Origin: Bacteroidales bacterium
Lineage (GTDB): Bacteria; Bacteroidota; Bacteroidia; Bacteroidales; UBA1715
DNA length: 44,347 nt
NCBI GenBank assembly: GCA_017552705.1
Contig: JAFZOY010000117.1
Location: 1-44,347, forward strand
Direction of reading: 5' to 3'
Numbering within the stretch: position 1 is the first letter of the stretch; each line of letters begins with the position of its first letter. Position numbers and translations under genes: made by a program. Below the pieces are notes generated by a model, which worked only from the letters and a program-made list of their open reading frames with translations, was not told the DNA's origin and ran no database searches. Shown here one piece after another: positions 24,787 through 32,303 of the stretch.

Positions 24787-25026
24787 AACCTTGGGGTCAA
24801 TCAGTCCGTGTTCCATACGCGAAATGTAGGATTTGTTCGTGCCTATCCGTTCAGCAAGTTCTTGCTGCGTGAGATGGGCGTTTTTGCGAACATCTTCTAT
24901 CATCTGTCCCGTGAAGAACGCATACGCACGTTCTTCCGCCTCAGCACGCGAGGCAGTGCCCTTTTTGCCAAATTTTGCATCAAGCACCAAATCGTAATTT
25001 TCAAGTTTGTGATTGTTTGTCTGCAT
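24727..25026 (-). CDS. HigA-type antitoxin with XRE helix-turn-helix
   Basis: The 99-aa protein has an HTH_XRE domain at about 45-97: MIEDVRKNAHLTQQELAERIGTNKSYISRMEHGLIDPKVSTLYRIASALG. It should bind its own promoter and neutralise the toxin. It overlaps the toxin gene by 26 bp and follows it, the toxin-first order of higBA loci. Its final codons lie inside the GTAGAGACG palindrome, so the repeat borders or trims the C-terminus. Confidence 0.9.
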   Translation of the reverse strand: MQTNNHKLENYDLVLDAKFGKKGTASRAEAEERAYAFFTGQMIEDVRKNAHLTQQELAERIGTNKSYISRMEHGLIDPKVSTLYRIASALGMTIELKPL

Positions 25027-25339
25027 AATACGCCTCCTTTATTTGTAATGCAAGTTTTATTTCTTTGTTCGGTGTCTTTTGTGTCTTTTTCTGGAATCCG
25101 TTAAACAGCACAACAATGTTCCCTTCGTCAAAAATGAAAAATACACGATAAATATTGCTATTCCATTCTGTACGAAGTTCAAACAAACCATTGCGGATAG
25201 CTTTTATAAACTTCGTAGACAGACGTTCTTGTGTCTTGAGTAAAAGCAGACCATACTGTATTTTCTCCTGCGTACTCTCGTCAAGTGTTTCCATAAACGA
25301 CTCAAAATAACCACCATAGGTTTTTATCTCCCTTTCCAT
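25001..25339 (-). CDS. RelE/HigB-like toxin (phage-derived Gp49-like family)
   Basis: The 112-aa protein matches the Gp49/HigB toxin family: GLLLLKTQERLSTKFIKAIRNGLFELRTEW, SNIYRVFFIFDEGNIVVLFNGFQKKTQKTP and EIKLALQIKEAYYAD. Such toxins are ribosome-dependent mRNA interferases. Arg and Lys in the FELRTEW and GFQKKTQKT segments fit the catalytic region. The antitoxin gene follows with an overlap. The start codon lies only 6 bp after the -7 element, implying a leaderless or near-leaderless mRNA. Confidence 0.9.
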   Translation of the reverse strand: MEREIKTYGGYFESFMETLDESTQEKIQYGLLLLKTQERLSTKFIKAIRNGLFELRTEWNSNIYRVFFIFDEGNIVVLFNGFQKKTQKTPNKEIKLALQIKEAYYADKQSQT

Positions 25340-25344
25340 TTCTG

Positions 25345-25375
25345 CAAATATATAAAAAGTTTACAAGTTAAGCAA
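25345..25375 (-). promoter_or_regulatory. Promoter of the toxin-antitoxin pair
   Basis: On the minus strand, TTG (25375-25373), a 20-bp spacer and TATATTTG (25352-25345). With a start site about 5 nt further on, the transcript begins at or next to the toxin ATG (25339). Confidence 0.75.
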
Positions 25376-25481
25376 CTTTTTGGTTTTTATTGGTTATAAA
25401 TTTTCTACACAAAAATACGACAAATATTTTGAGCCATTATTTCCCTCTACTGAAATAGTGCAGAATATACATGGAATGTTG

Positions 25482-25509
25482 GTAGAGACGATGTGCACAT
25501 CGTCTCTAC
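25482..25509. repeat. GTAGAGACG palindrome, copy 2
   Basis: Arms identical to copy 1: GTAGAGACGATGT (25482-25494) and ACATCGTCTCTAC (25497-25509), centre GC. Copies 1 and 2 bracket the toxin-antitoxin pair. Confidence 0.9.
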
Positions 25510-25517
25510 AGGGCACA

Positions 25518-25550
25518 AAAAAACCCGATTCGCAATGAACCGGGTTTTTT
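25518..25550 (-). terminator. Terminator of the 176-aa lipoprotein gene
   Basis: AAAAAACCCGATTC-GCAAT-GAACCGGGTTTTTT forms a long stem with A and T tracts on both sides, so it can act in either direction. It lies 18 bp after the stop at 25569. The core is nearly the same as the hairpin at 23642-23664. Confidence 0.85.
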
Positions 25551-25568
25551 ATTGAAGTTATGGTTAGA

Positions 25569-26099
25569 CTATTTTGCTTCGTCTTTTGTCCAAATGTTGA
25601 TAGTTAGATTTTCAGCATCTGCATCATAGCTTACGATTTCGAAGAAACCTTCACATTTTGCATTTTTGAAAGCAACTGCTTTTTTACCAGCTTCAAGTTT
25701 GTTGCTGATGTCAATAGATGTTTTACCATCAGCTGCGAAATCAGCTTTTTCGAATTTAGTTGCTTTTGCATCACCAATCATGATGAATTTTGTTTCTGTT
25801 GCTTGAGCCTTAACGATTTCGTTGTCTGCTATAGTACCAGAGATGAAACGGAAATTGTCGTTAAGTGTTTGGAAACAGAATACTACGTTAGTAGCAACAT
25901 CACCCAATTGAGTTTTTGTTTGAACACCTTTATCGAATGTGTAGAAAGATCCGTTAGATGATTTTGCACCACCCATTACGATAGTTGATTCTGTGTAAGT
26001 TGCACCAGATTTTCCTTCTTGAACTTCGTCTTCAGGACCACAAGCTGCGAAACCGAAAGCTGCAACTAAACCAAGAGCTAAAAATTTTAATTTTTTCAT
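25569..26099 (-). CDS. Lipoprotein, 176 aa, unknown function
   Basis: A lipobox ends at Cys20 (FGFAAC). The mature part is rich in small and polar residues with regular beta-like spacing (TKFIMIGDAKATKFEKADF, ENLTINIWTKDEAK). No known domain is recognised. Codon use is biased as in the 412-aa secreted protein, and a full promoter and terminator frame a single-gene unit, suggesting strong expression. Surface or periplasmic location is inferred from the signal. Confidence 0.8.
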   Translation of the reverse strand: MKKLKFLALGLVAAFGFAACGPEDEVQEGKSGATYTESTIVMGGAKSSNGSFYTFDKGVQTKTQLGDVATNVVFCFQTLNDNFRFISGTIADNEIVKAQATETKFIMIGDAKATKFEKADFAADGKTSIDISNKLEAGKKAVAFKNAKCEGFFEIVSYDADAENLTINIWTKDEAK

Positions 26100-26146
26100 A
26101 ATACTTTTTGTTTTAAATTGTTAATAAGTTAAATTTTTTGACACCA

Positions 26147-26179
26147 CAAAGATACACATTATTTTGATTGTACAACAAA
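26147..26179 (-). promoter_or_regulatory. Promoter of the 176-aa lipoprotein gene
   Basis: On the minus strand, TTTG (26179-26176), a 21-bp spacer and TATCTTTG (26154-26147). A second TTG at 26175-26173 gives 18 bp. The leader is about 45 nt. Confidence 0.8.
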
Positions 26180-26286
26180 AAGAGAGGATTTTTTTCGTCT
26201 AAATGACACAGTTCTTCCATTTAGATTTTTTTGCGAGGGTTCTGACGATTTTTGTAAACGATAAAGATTTTAGATTTTCAAACATT

Positions 26287-26320
26287 TTTCACTTTCTGTC
26301 TACAGCGACAGAAAGTGAAA
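26287..26320. repeat. Perfect 14-bp inverted repeat
   Basis: TTTCACTTTCTGTC (26287-26300), loop TACAGC, GACAGAAAGTGAAA (26307-26320). It opens the structured gene-free region between the lipoprotein gene and pgmB. Confidence 0.9.
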
Positions 26321-26431
26321 CGAAAGAACGCCGTCGACCCGCATCTTCCTCATAGAATAAAAATCATAAAAAGCAAACTAACACGATTCCATTCACAGCA
26401 CGACATTCCGACTGAGCCGCAAGGCGTATAG

Positions 26432-26537
26432 AAAATCAACGGAGTGAACGTTAAAAAGGAGTTGGTGCCTTAGTATGTGAATCTTCACATAACGATAATG
26501 TGGCACTTCAACTCCTTTAGTGAACGGAGTTGATTTT
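26432..26537. repeat. Nested inverted-repeat element, possibly a structured RNA or MITE
   Basis: Four nested pairs: AAAATCAAC (26432-26440) with GTTGATTTT (26529-26537); AAAGGAGTTG (26455-26464) with CAACTCCTTT (26509-26518); GTGCC (26465-26469) with GGCAC (26502-26506); and central TATGTGAA (26474-26481) with TTCACATA (26484-26491). All arms are perfect. CTGAGC also occurs just outside each end. There is no convincing coding frame. Confidence 0.75.
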
Positions 26538-26571
26538 TAGCTGAGCGGGTCCGTCGGTGGCTTTTCTTTGG

Positions 26572-26605
26572 GTTCCGTTTCTTTTTCCACAAAAAGAAAT
26601 GGAAC
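26572..26605. repeat. Inverted repeat GTTCC-TTTCTTTTT
   Basis: GTTCC (26572-26576) and TTTCTTTTT (26578-26586) pair with AAAAAGAAA (26591-26599) and GGAAC (26601-26605) around a CCAC loop, with one mismatch. The T-rich arm recalls the GTTACTTTTTC repeat. Confidence 0.8.
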
Positions 26606-26793
26606 AATAAAACATTGTCTTTAAATGAAAGAAAATCGTGAAACGATGTTAAATTTGTTTTTGCATACGTTTAAACATTGCGTCAATATCCTTTTTAAAC
26701 GTTTCGCAAAATCTCCTTTGAAGGGCTTGTGTATGGTTTTAATACTTAACTTTTTTATGTAGTTTTATTTCTGTAAATATACACGATTTTTTG
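26606..26793. other. AT-rich gene-free stretch beside pgmB
   Basis: No gene is supported. An inverted pair ACGTTTAAA / TTTAAACGT lies near 26688-26721. The rest is low-complexity AT sequence after the pgmB stop; no T-tract terminator for pgmB is evident. Confidence 0.4.
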
Positions 26794-27456
26794 TCAAATC
26801 AAAACTGATTTCAACCTTTCCAACGACATTTCGGTAAACGAACTGATGCAGAAGTCGGCATTGGTGAGCACGGCAGGCGATCCTACGCCTATACAGTGCA
26901 TGTTTGCGTTTTTGGCGGCTTCCACTCCACTTTTTGCATCTTCAAAAACCACACAATCGCACGGCGATACGCCTATCAGCTCCGCTCCTTTCAGAAACAC
27001 TTCGGGGTTTGGCTTCGCTTTTGTAATCATATTGCCATCGACCACGGCATCAAAATATTGCTTGATGCCAAGCTTTTCAACCAACAACGGGGCATTTTTG
27101 CTTGCCGAGCCTATGGCTGTTTTTATTCCGCTCTGTTTCAGCACGTTTAAAAATTCTATCACGCCGGGATATACGTTTGCCGGTGTGATTTCGGTCTGCA
27201 CATATTCCAAAAACCATTTGTTTTTTTGTGCCGCAAGTTCCGCCTTCTCCTCCGGTGTCTTCTGCAACCCGGCGTGTTGCAGAATTAGGTCAACACATAC
27301 GGCACGGCTCACTCCTTTTAGGTTCTCGTTGAATTTCTCATCAATTGAAAATCCCAAAACGGTCTCGGTCAATCGTTTCCATGCCTTAAAATGATAGATT
27401 TCGGTGCTTACAAGCACACCGTCCATATCGAATATACATGCTTTAATCTCTGCCAT
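26794..27456 (-). CDS. pgmB: HAD-superfamily beta-phosphoglucomutase-like hydrolase
   Basis: The 220-aa protein has the HAD nucleophile FDMDGVLVSTE, cap-domain residues (FKAWKRL, NENLKGVSR), the Thr/Ser motif IGSASKNAPLLVEKLG and the late VVFEDAKSGVEAAKNA. The KGVSR cap and SASKNA segment are typical of beta-phosphoglucomutase, which converts beta-glucose-1-phosphate to glucose-6-phosphate in maltose, trehalose or cellobiose phosphorolysis. No phosphorylase gene is adjacent. It lies 5 bp after the response-regulator gene. Confidence 0.85.
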   Translation of the reverse strand: MAEIKACIFDMDGVLVSTEIYHFKAWKRLTETVLGFSIDEKFNENLKGVSRAVCVDLILQHAGLQKTPEEKAELAAQKNKWFLEYVQTEITPANVYPGVIEFLNVLKQSGIKTAIGSASKNAPLLVEKLGIKQYFDAVVDGNMITKAKPNPEVFLKGAELIGVSPCDCVVFEDAKSGVEAAKNANMHCIGVGSPAVLTNADFCISSFTEMSLERLKSVLI

Positions 27457-27461
27457 AGTCT

Positions 27462-28142
27462 TCAGCGGGCAAATACATACCCAATTTTTTTAACGGTAAA
27501 AATATATTTCTCTCCCAATTTTTCGCGCAAGCGGCGGATATGCACGTCGATGGTGCGGTCGCCCACAACAATCTCACTGCCCCACACATAGGAATAGATT
27601 TCCTCGCGTGAATATACCCGTTCGGGCTTTGAAATCAGCAATTCAAGGATTTTGAATTCCTTGTTTGGCAATGCCAACGATTTATCGCCCACCTGTACAA
27701 CAAACCGTTCTTTGTCTATTGTAATATCCTTGTATTGAACAAGTTGCGATGGAATTTCCTGCTGATGCGAACGTTTGAGCAACGATTGTATTCTTGAAAG
27801 CAACACTTTCGGACGAATGGGCTTTGCAATGTAATCGTCGGCGCCAGCCTGAAAACCCGCTATTTCGGAATAGTCCTCGCTTCGCGCAGTAAGAAACGCA
27901 ATGATGGTTTTCCCCAATTCAGGATTTTTACGGATGGTTTCGCACGTTTGAATGCCGTCCATATCGGGAAGCATCACATCGAGCAGAATCAAATCGGGTT
28001 TTTGCTGTTTTGCCACAGCAACCGCATCAAGCCCGTTCATTGCCGACAAGGTTTTATAGCCTTCCTTTTCGAGATTATAGCGGAGAATCTCGACAATATC
28101 GGGCTCGTCGTCAACTATCAATATGGTTTTCTGCTGATTCAT
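27462..28142 (-). CDS. OmpR/PhoB-type response regulator
   Basis: The 226-aa protein has a receiver domain (IVDDEPDIVEIL, phospho-acceptor Asp55 in LILLDVMLPDMDG, Lys in ADDYIAKPIRP) and a winged-helix DNA-binding domain (FKILELLISKPERVYSREEIYSYVWG and DRTIDVHIRRLREKLG). It is probably phosphorylated by the kinase encoded 3 bp upstream. Target genes are unknown; the GH8 genes lie just beyond the kinase on the same strand. Confidence 0.95.
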   Translation of the reverse strand: MNQQKTILIVDDEPDIVEILRYNLEKEGYKTLSAMNGLDAVAVAKQQKPDLILLDVMLPDMDGIQTCETIRKNPELGKTIIAFLTARSEDYSEIAGFQAGADDYIAKPIRPKVLLSRIQSLLKRSHQQEIPSQLVQYKDITIDKERFVVQVGDKSLALPNKEFKILELLISKPERVYSREEIYSYVWGSEIVVGDRTIDVHIRRLREKLGEKYIFTVKKIGYVFAR

Positions 28143-28145
28143 AGT

Positions 28146-29213
28146 TTATCGCACAGTTCCTTTTTTTATGGTAAACGAAAATGAGGAGCCATTGTTCAGC
28201 GAACTTTTCACGTTCAGAGTTTCGTTGTGGGCCTCTATCACGTGTTTCACTATCGCCAAGCCAAGCCCCGTGCCGCCTTGTTCGCGCGAGCGGCTCTTGT
28301 CAACACGGAAAAACCGCTCGAAAATCCGTTCCTGATATTCCTTAGGAATGCCAATGCCCGTATCGGAAACTTCCACCAAAAAACGGCTATCCATATCGAA
28401 AAAGCGTATTCTCACCGAACCACCCTCTGGCTTGTTGTATTTTATGGCATTCACCACTAAGTTGGTCAACGCCATGCTGATACGCATTTTGTCGGCATAT
28501 ACCATCATAAGATTTTTTGGAAGCGAGGTTTCCACCGTAAGCGTAACATTCCGTTCCTTTGCCAGATATTCCTGGGCCTCAAACACTTCGTTCACCAAAT
28601 CCACAATATTGAATGTGGTATATTCCATTTTCAGCGCGCCCGATTCCAAACGGTTGATGGCATCCAAATCGTTTACAATCGACGTCATCCGCTGGATAAC
28701 CTTGTCGGTGCGTTCCAAATATTGGCGATTGATGGATTCATCGTACAATCCGCCATCGAGCAACGTGGAAACGTAGCCCTGAATGGTGAAAATCGGGGTT
28801 TTCAGTTCGTGTGCGACATTGCCGATATATTCCTTGCGGAAAATTTCCTGTTTTTTAAGAATCTCCAATTCGTCGTCGCTTTTGCTTGTCGCCCATTCCT
28901 CAACATCCTTTTCGGCGGTGGCGATTAGATTGTCATCGGTTCTCGAAATATCCTTGAAACGAGGTTTCTGCGCGGAGCGAATCACTTTGTAGAGCGGCCG
29001 TACTTTCTCAATAATCAGCATTTTAATGAGAAAATAGGAAATCACATACATGGAAATTCCCACAATCAGCGCAACCACAATTGTTGCACACAACATATTG
29101 TCGCAATCAAGAAAATGCAGGAGCACAAATGCGACCACCACTACAAGAATTGCATACAATGCAAGTTGGAGTGCTACATTTTTATGTGTTATTATACTGG
29201 TTTTTAGTTTCAT
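28146..29213 (-). CDS. Membrane sensor histidine kinase
   Basis: The 355-aa kinase has two membrane segments (about 14-34 and 42-66) with only a tiny loop (HFLDCDN) between them, and no periplasmic sensor or clear HAMP domain. The H-box is NVAHELKTPIFTIQGY (His135), the N-box NLVVNAIKYNKPEGG, G1 DTGIGIPKEY, F FERFFRVD and G2 GGTGLGLAIV. The layout is PhoR-like and the signal may be sensed in the membrane or cytoplasm. ATG 29213 is preferred because an upstream start at 29234 overlaps a -7-like TATTTTTG (29239-29232). Confidence 0.93.
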   Translation of the reverse strand: MKLKTSIITHKNVALQLALYAILVVVVAFVLLHFLDCDNMLCATIVVALIVGISMYVISYFLIKMLIIEKVRPLYKVIRSAQKPRFKDISRTDDNLIATAEKDVEEWATSKSDDELEILKKQEIFRKEYIGNVAHELKTPIFTIQGYVSTLLDGGLYDESINRQYLERTDKVIQRMTSIVNDLDAINRLESGALKMEYTTFNIVDLVNEVFEAQEYLAKERNVTLTVETSLPKNLMMVYADKMRISMALTNLVVNAIKYNKPEGGSVRIRFFDMDSRFLVEVSDTGIGIPKEYQERIFERFFRVDKSRSREQGGTGLGLAIVKHVIEAHNETLNVKSSLNNGSSFSFTIKKGTVR

Positions 29214-29291
29214 ACCTTCAAAACTTTCTTCCAAAAATAAGAAATTCTCTTATAAATGGAAATTGTTTTGAAAGGTTTCCTACTTTTTCAA

Positions 29292-32282
29292 TTATAACAC
29301 CAAAACTGAAACCACCTTGGAAGTGCCGTCAACAAACTGAATACGAACAGAATAGATTCCTTTTGGATAGCCAACCATTGAAATCTCAGCAGAATTCTGC
29401 GCGATGCTGTATTGTTGTTTTGCTCCCGACAAACCAATAATCTCTACCACAGAAATTTCAGCATTTGCTGTGATTCGTATGTAGTCGGTACACGGATTTG
29501 GAGATACAACAAATTCATAGTCAACATCTTGGATTGCAGTTTCCACAATCTTTGACTCAACATATATTGTGTACGCCGAACGCAAAGAACTGACCCTCAT
29601 ATTTATAGCTGCTTGCGATGCGGTAATGCTCTTTCTCGTGTTTGTTGCCGTAGTCAACGCTTTTTCCAACTCAGAACGATATTTTTGAGGATATTGTCCT
29701 ACTTCGGTTCCAACCTCGGTTGTCGCCAATATTTCAGTTGCCAACGCAATGTACTCGTCTATTGCAGCATAATCAAGACCTGTTTCCACTCTCTGTTCAA
29801 AATCAGTAATCGCCTGTTGCAGTGCGTTCATTGCCACATCAAGTTCGGACTGAAGCAGTTTTTCTGCGGCAAAAACCTCGTTTGCCTCAGCAATGGCAGC
29901 ATCAAGCGCATCTTTTGCATCCTGCGGATAATTGCCCTTTTCCGTACCGATTACCGCATCATTGCTCTTTGCAACGGCAGCCTTAATCAAACGGCCAAAT
30001 GGCGCTTTGCTGCCATACGCAGCTTGTTGTAAATCAGCGATAGCCTGTGTTAAATGTGCTGTTGCAGTGTCAATTTCCGCGCGGCTTGCCGACAAATTTA
30101 AATCAACATCGGCAGCAACATTGATTGCTTCCGAAAAATTGTCGATTGCCGTTTGGAGATATTTTTCGGTTGTCGCTTTTGAATACAGCGCATTTGCCTG
30201 AATAAGAGTGTTTTCCAAAATCGAGCGATTCACTTCCGATGCGGAAAATTCCCGTCCAAGGAGCGTAACCTCATCAATGCTGAATGAACCAGTACTGCCC
30301 ACACGACTCCATTGGAATCCCGTTACTTCGGTAACGTAACCGCTTGACACAAAATCAGATGCAATATCCTCCCAGTCTAAAGTAACCAAAGTCCAATCGC
30401 TATGCGAAGTAATATAGTATGTTTGGTACGAGTAATTTGCATTTTTCTTTGTGATGGTTTTTGCCTCTAAATTGCAGGCATCGCCCTTGTGGTAGAACGA
30501 AACTCCCGTTGAGCCGGAGCAATCCAACGGATTTTCGCCATCAAGAACATTGAAGCCAACGCCAGCATACATTTGAATATTTTCATATTCGAAATGCGCT
30601 GCTTTTTCAGTGGAATTTGCACCATCGGGAACCATGGAATATGTTTGTTTGGAACCTTTTCCACCATCGGAATAAGAATACCAACGACCGCCCAACAATG
30701 TTGTGTCGCTGTGCTCGCAATCGGCAAAGATTGTTTTTCCGCCAACCACGTAAGTCTTGTTCGCTATCGGCATTTTAATCACATTCTTGAGTTTTCCGCC
30801 TTTCACGCTTTCAACCGACGTGCCGCTATACGACAACGAGAGCAACGTATTTGGTGTAATTTCCAATTCATTGAGTTCCAATTCAATACTTGTTCCTGAA
30901 ACAGAAAACGAAGAAATCGCATCGGTGCGTTCCGTGCCGTCAACAAACAACGAAAATCCTGAAAAATCCCCGTTCGCCTCCGACATTTCCTTAGTGCAAT
31001 TCACCACTATGGAATTTCCGTCGGTTGAAGCCGAAGAAATCATTGGATCAACAACAACCAAATCAGCACCACCTTTCAAGTCGTAGAAATTTGCCGCATT
31101 TCCTGATGTTACAAGAAGATACAACATTTGCAATGTGGGAGAATAATACGGTGATTCCGTATTGTTTACCAATCTATCGTGGTATATATCAAGATGTTCC
31201 TGGTGGTCGTCATTTGTCATCAAAGCGCAGGCATAACCTCCGACAAACGCTGAACTATTGCCCATTCCGCCATACACAAGGTCGGTGAAACTTTCAGCAT
31301 CCAAATTGGAATAGTAACCCGCATATTTCGTATCGCTCAACAGATTGTTTGCCGACATCATATCTATTGTGTTCTGCATCATTGACTTACTACTTTCGGA
31401 ACCATACCAAAGATAATCCCACGCAATACGCCATGGTGTACGGCACGCATCCCAACCATAATCCATCGAAGTAGTATCGTAAGGGCTTCTGTCGCAAGGT
31501 GTTCCGTCCCAGTTGCTCCAGTTTGGCCATAGACCGTTTCGTTGCGACAACTGCATATATTCGTGTGAATCATCGTACACCCGAGTCCAATCGTGTGTGG
31601 TGGAGAATTCCAACTGCGTTTGCGATTGAGCGAAAACGCCTATTGACGCAAGCGTGAAATAGCATGGATTTGCCACGCTGTTCCAACTATCGCCTGGGTT
31701 TATCAAAATTCGCTCCTCGCCTTGTATGTAATGTGTTCCGACTTCCTTTTTATAAATAGCGTCGAGTAGTTTTTCGGCTTCCTCGGCATAGACATAACTG
31801 TCGGATTGTCCCCATTGCTTTGCCGCCAAACAAAGAGCCAACGCCACATCGAGGTCGGCATCGGTTGCGCCGTTGTATGAATTCACATTGTCGAAACCCT
31901 CTATCTTCCAGTTCATTACGCCGTTTCCATTGCTCCAGCGTTGGTAATACGCATATAACTTATCGAACCGTTCCTGACACAAATCGTTTGTTTCGTTTGT
32001 CATATACACGTAAATCAACATGCCATAGCCAATACCTTCGGAAACAGTATATTTCTCATCGTCAAAGCGAATTCGTCCGTAGCGTCCGTCGGAACTTTCG
32101 CGGTACATTGCCTTGTCCCATGCAACAAATTTCGACTGGATTTTCTCATTATTTGGCTGTGAAGCCGTTATGCCATACGGATACGTGTAGTTCGCCTCGT
32201 TCATTGGAAACGGGAACTGTTGTCCACACACGGAAACCGACAGTATAATTCCCGTTACGATAGAGAGTGTTTTCTTATTCAT
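29292..32282 (-). CDS. Secreted multidomain GH8 glycanase with T9SS sorting domain (copy 2)
   Basis: The 996-aa protein has a signal peptide, then a GH8 domain (about 22-390). Glu82 in VSEGIGYGML is the likely acid, and GATDADLDVALAL (Asp141, Asp143) is the GH8 signature. An Ig/SwmB-like segment follows (about 415-500) and then a CBM11/CIA30-like sandwich (about 510-680, ending FSIDEVTLLG). Next come FIVAR-like helical repeats (about 690-915) with the recurring GTExGxYP motif. The C-terminal type A sorting domain holds VSPNPCTDY and KGIYSVRIQF. GH8 covers endoglucanases, chitosanases, lichenases and xylanases; which one is not decidable here. ATG 32282 is chosen over TTG 32288. Confidence 0.9.
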   Translation of the reverse strand: MNKKTLSIVTGIILSVSVCGQQFPFPMNEANYTYPYGITASQPNNEKIQSKFVAWDKAMYRESSDGRYGRIRFDDEKYTVSEGIGYGMLIYVYMTNETNDLCQERFDKLYAYYQRWSNGNGVMNWKIEGFDNVNSYNGATDADLDVALALCLAAKQWGQSDSYVYAEEAEKLLDAIYKKEVGTHYIQGEERILINPGDSWNSVANPCYFTLASIGVFAQSQTQLEFSTTHDWTRVYDDSHEYMQLSQRNGLWPNWSNWDGTPCDRSPYDTTSMDYGWDACRTPWRIAWDYLWYGSESSKSMMQNTIDMMSANNLLSDTKYAGYYSNLDAESFTDLVYGGMGNSSAFVGGYACALMTNDDHQEHLDIYHDRLVNNTESPYYSPTLQMLYLLVTSGNAANFYDLKGGADLVVVDPMISSASTDGNSIVVNCTKEMSEANGDFSGFSLFVDGTERTDAISSFSVSGTSIELELNELEITPNTLLSLSYSGTSVESVKGGKLKNVIKMPIANKTYVVGGKTIFADCEHSDTTLLGGRWYSYSDGGKGSKQTYSMVPDGANSTEKAAHFEYENIQMYAGVGFNVLDGENPLDCSGSTGVSFYHKGDACNLEAKTITKKNANYSYQTYYITSHSDWTLVTLDWEDIASDFVSSGYVTEVTGFQWSRVGSTGSFSIDEVTLLGREFSASEVNRSILENTLIQANALYSKATTEKYLQTAIDNFSEAINVAADVDLNLSASRAEIDTATAHLTQAIADLQQAAYGSKAPFGRLIKAAVAKSNDAVIGTEKGNYPQDAKDALDAAIAEANEVFAAEKLLQSELDVAMNALQQAITDFEQRVETGLDYAAIDEYIALATEILATTEVGTEVGQYPQKYRSELEKALTTATNTRKSITASQAAINMRVSSLRSAYTIYVESKIVETAIQDVDYEFVVSPNPCTDYIRITANAEISVVEIIGLSGAKQQYSIAQNSAEISMVGYPKGIYSVRIQFVDGTSKVVSVLVL

Positions 32283-32303
32283 TTTCAATTGATTATGCTA
32301 TAA

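Noticed and set aside
26432..26537. Simple rho-independent terminator of pgmB
   Set aside because: It is over 250 bp past the pgmB stop and too long and multi-level for a terminator, without a T-run at the right place.
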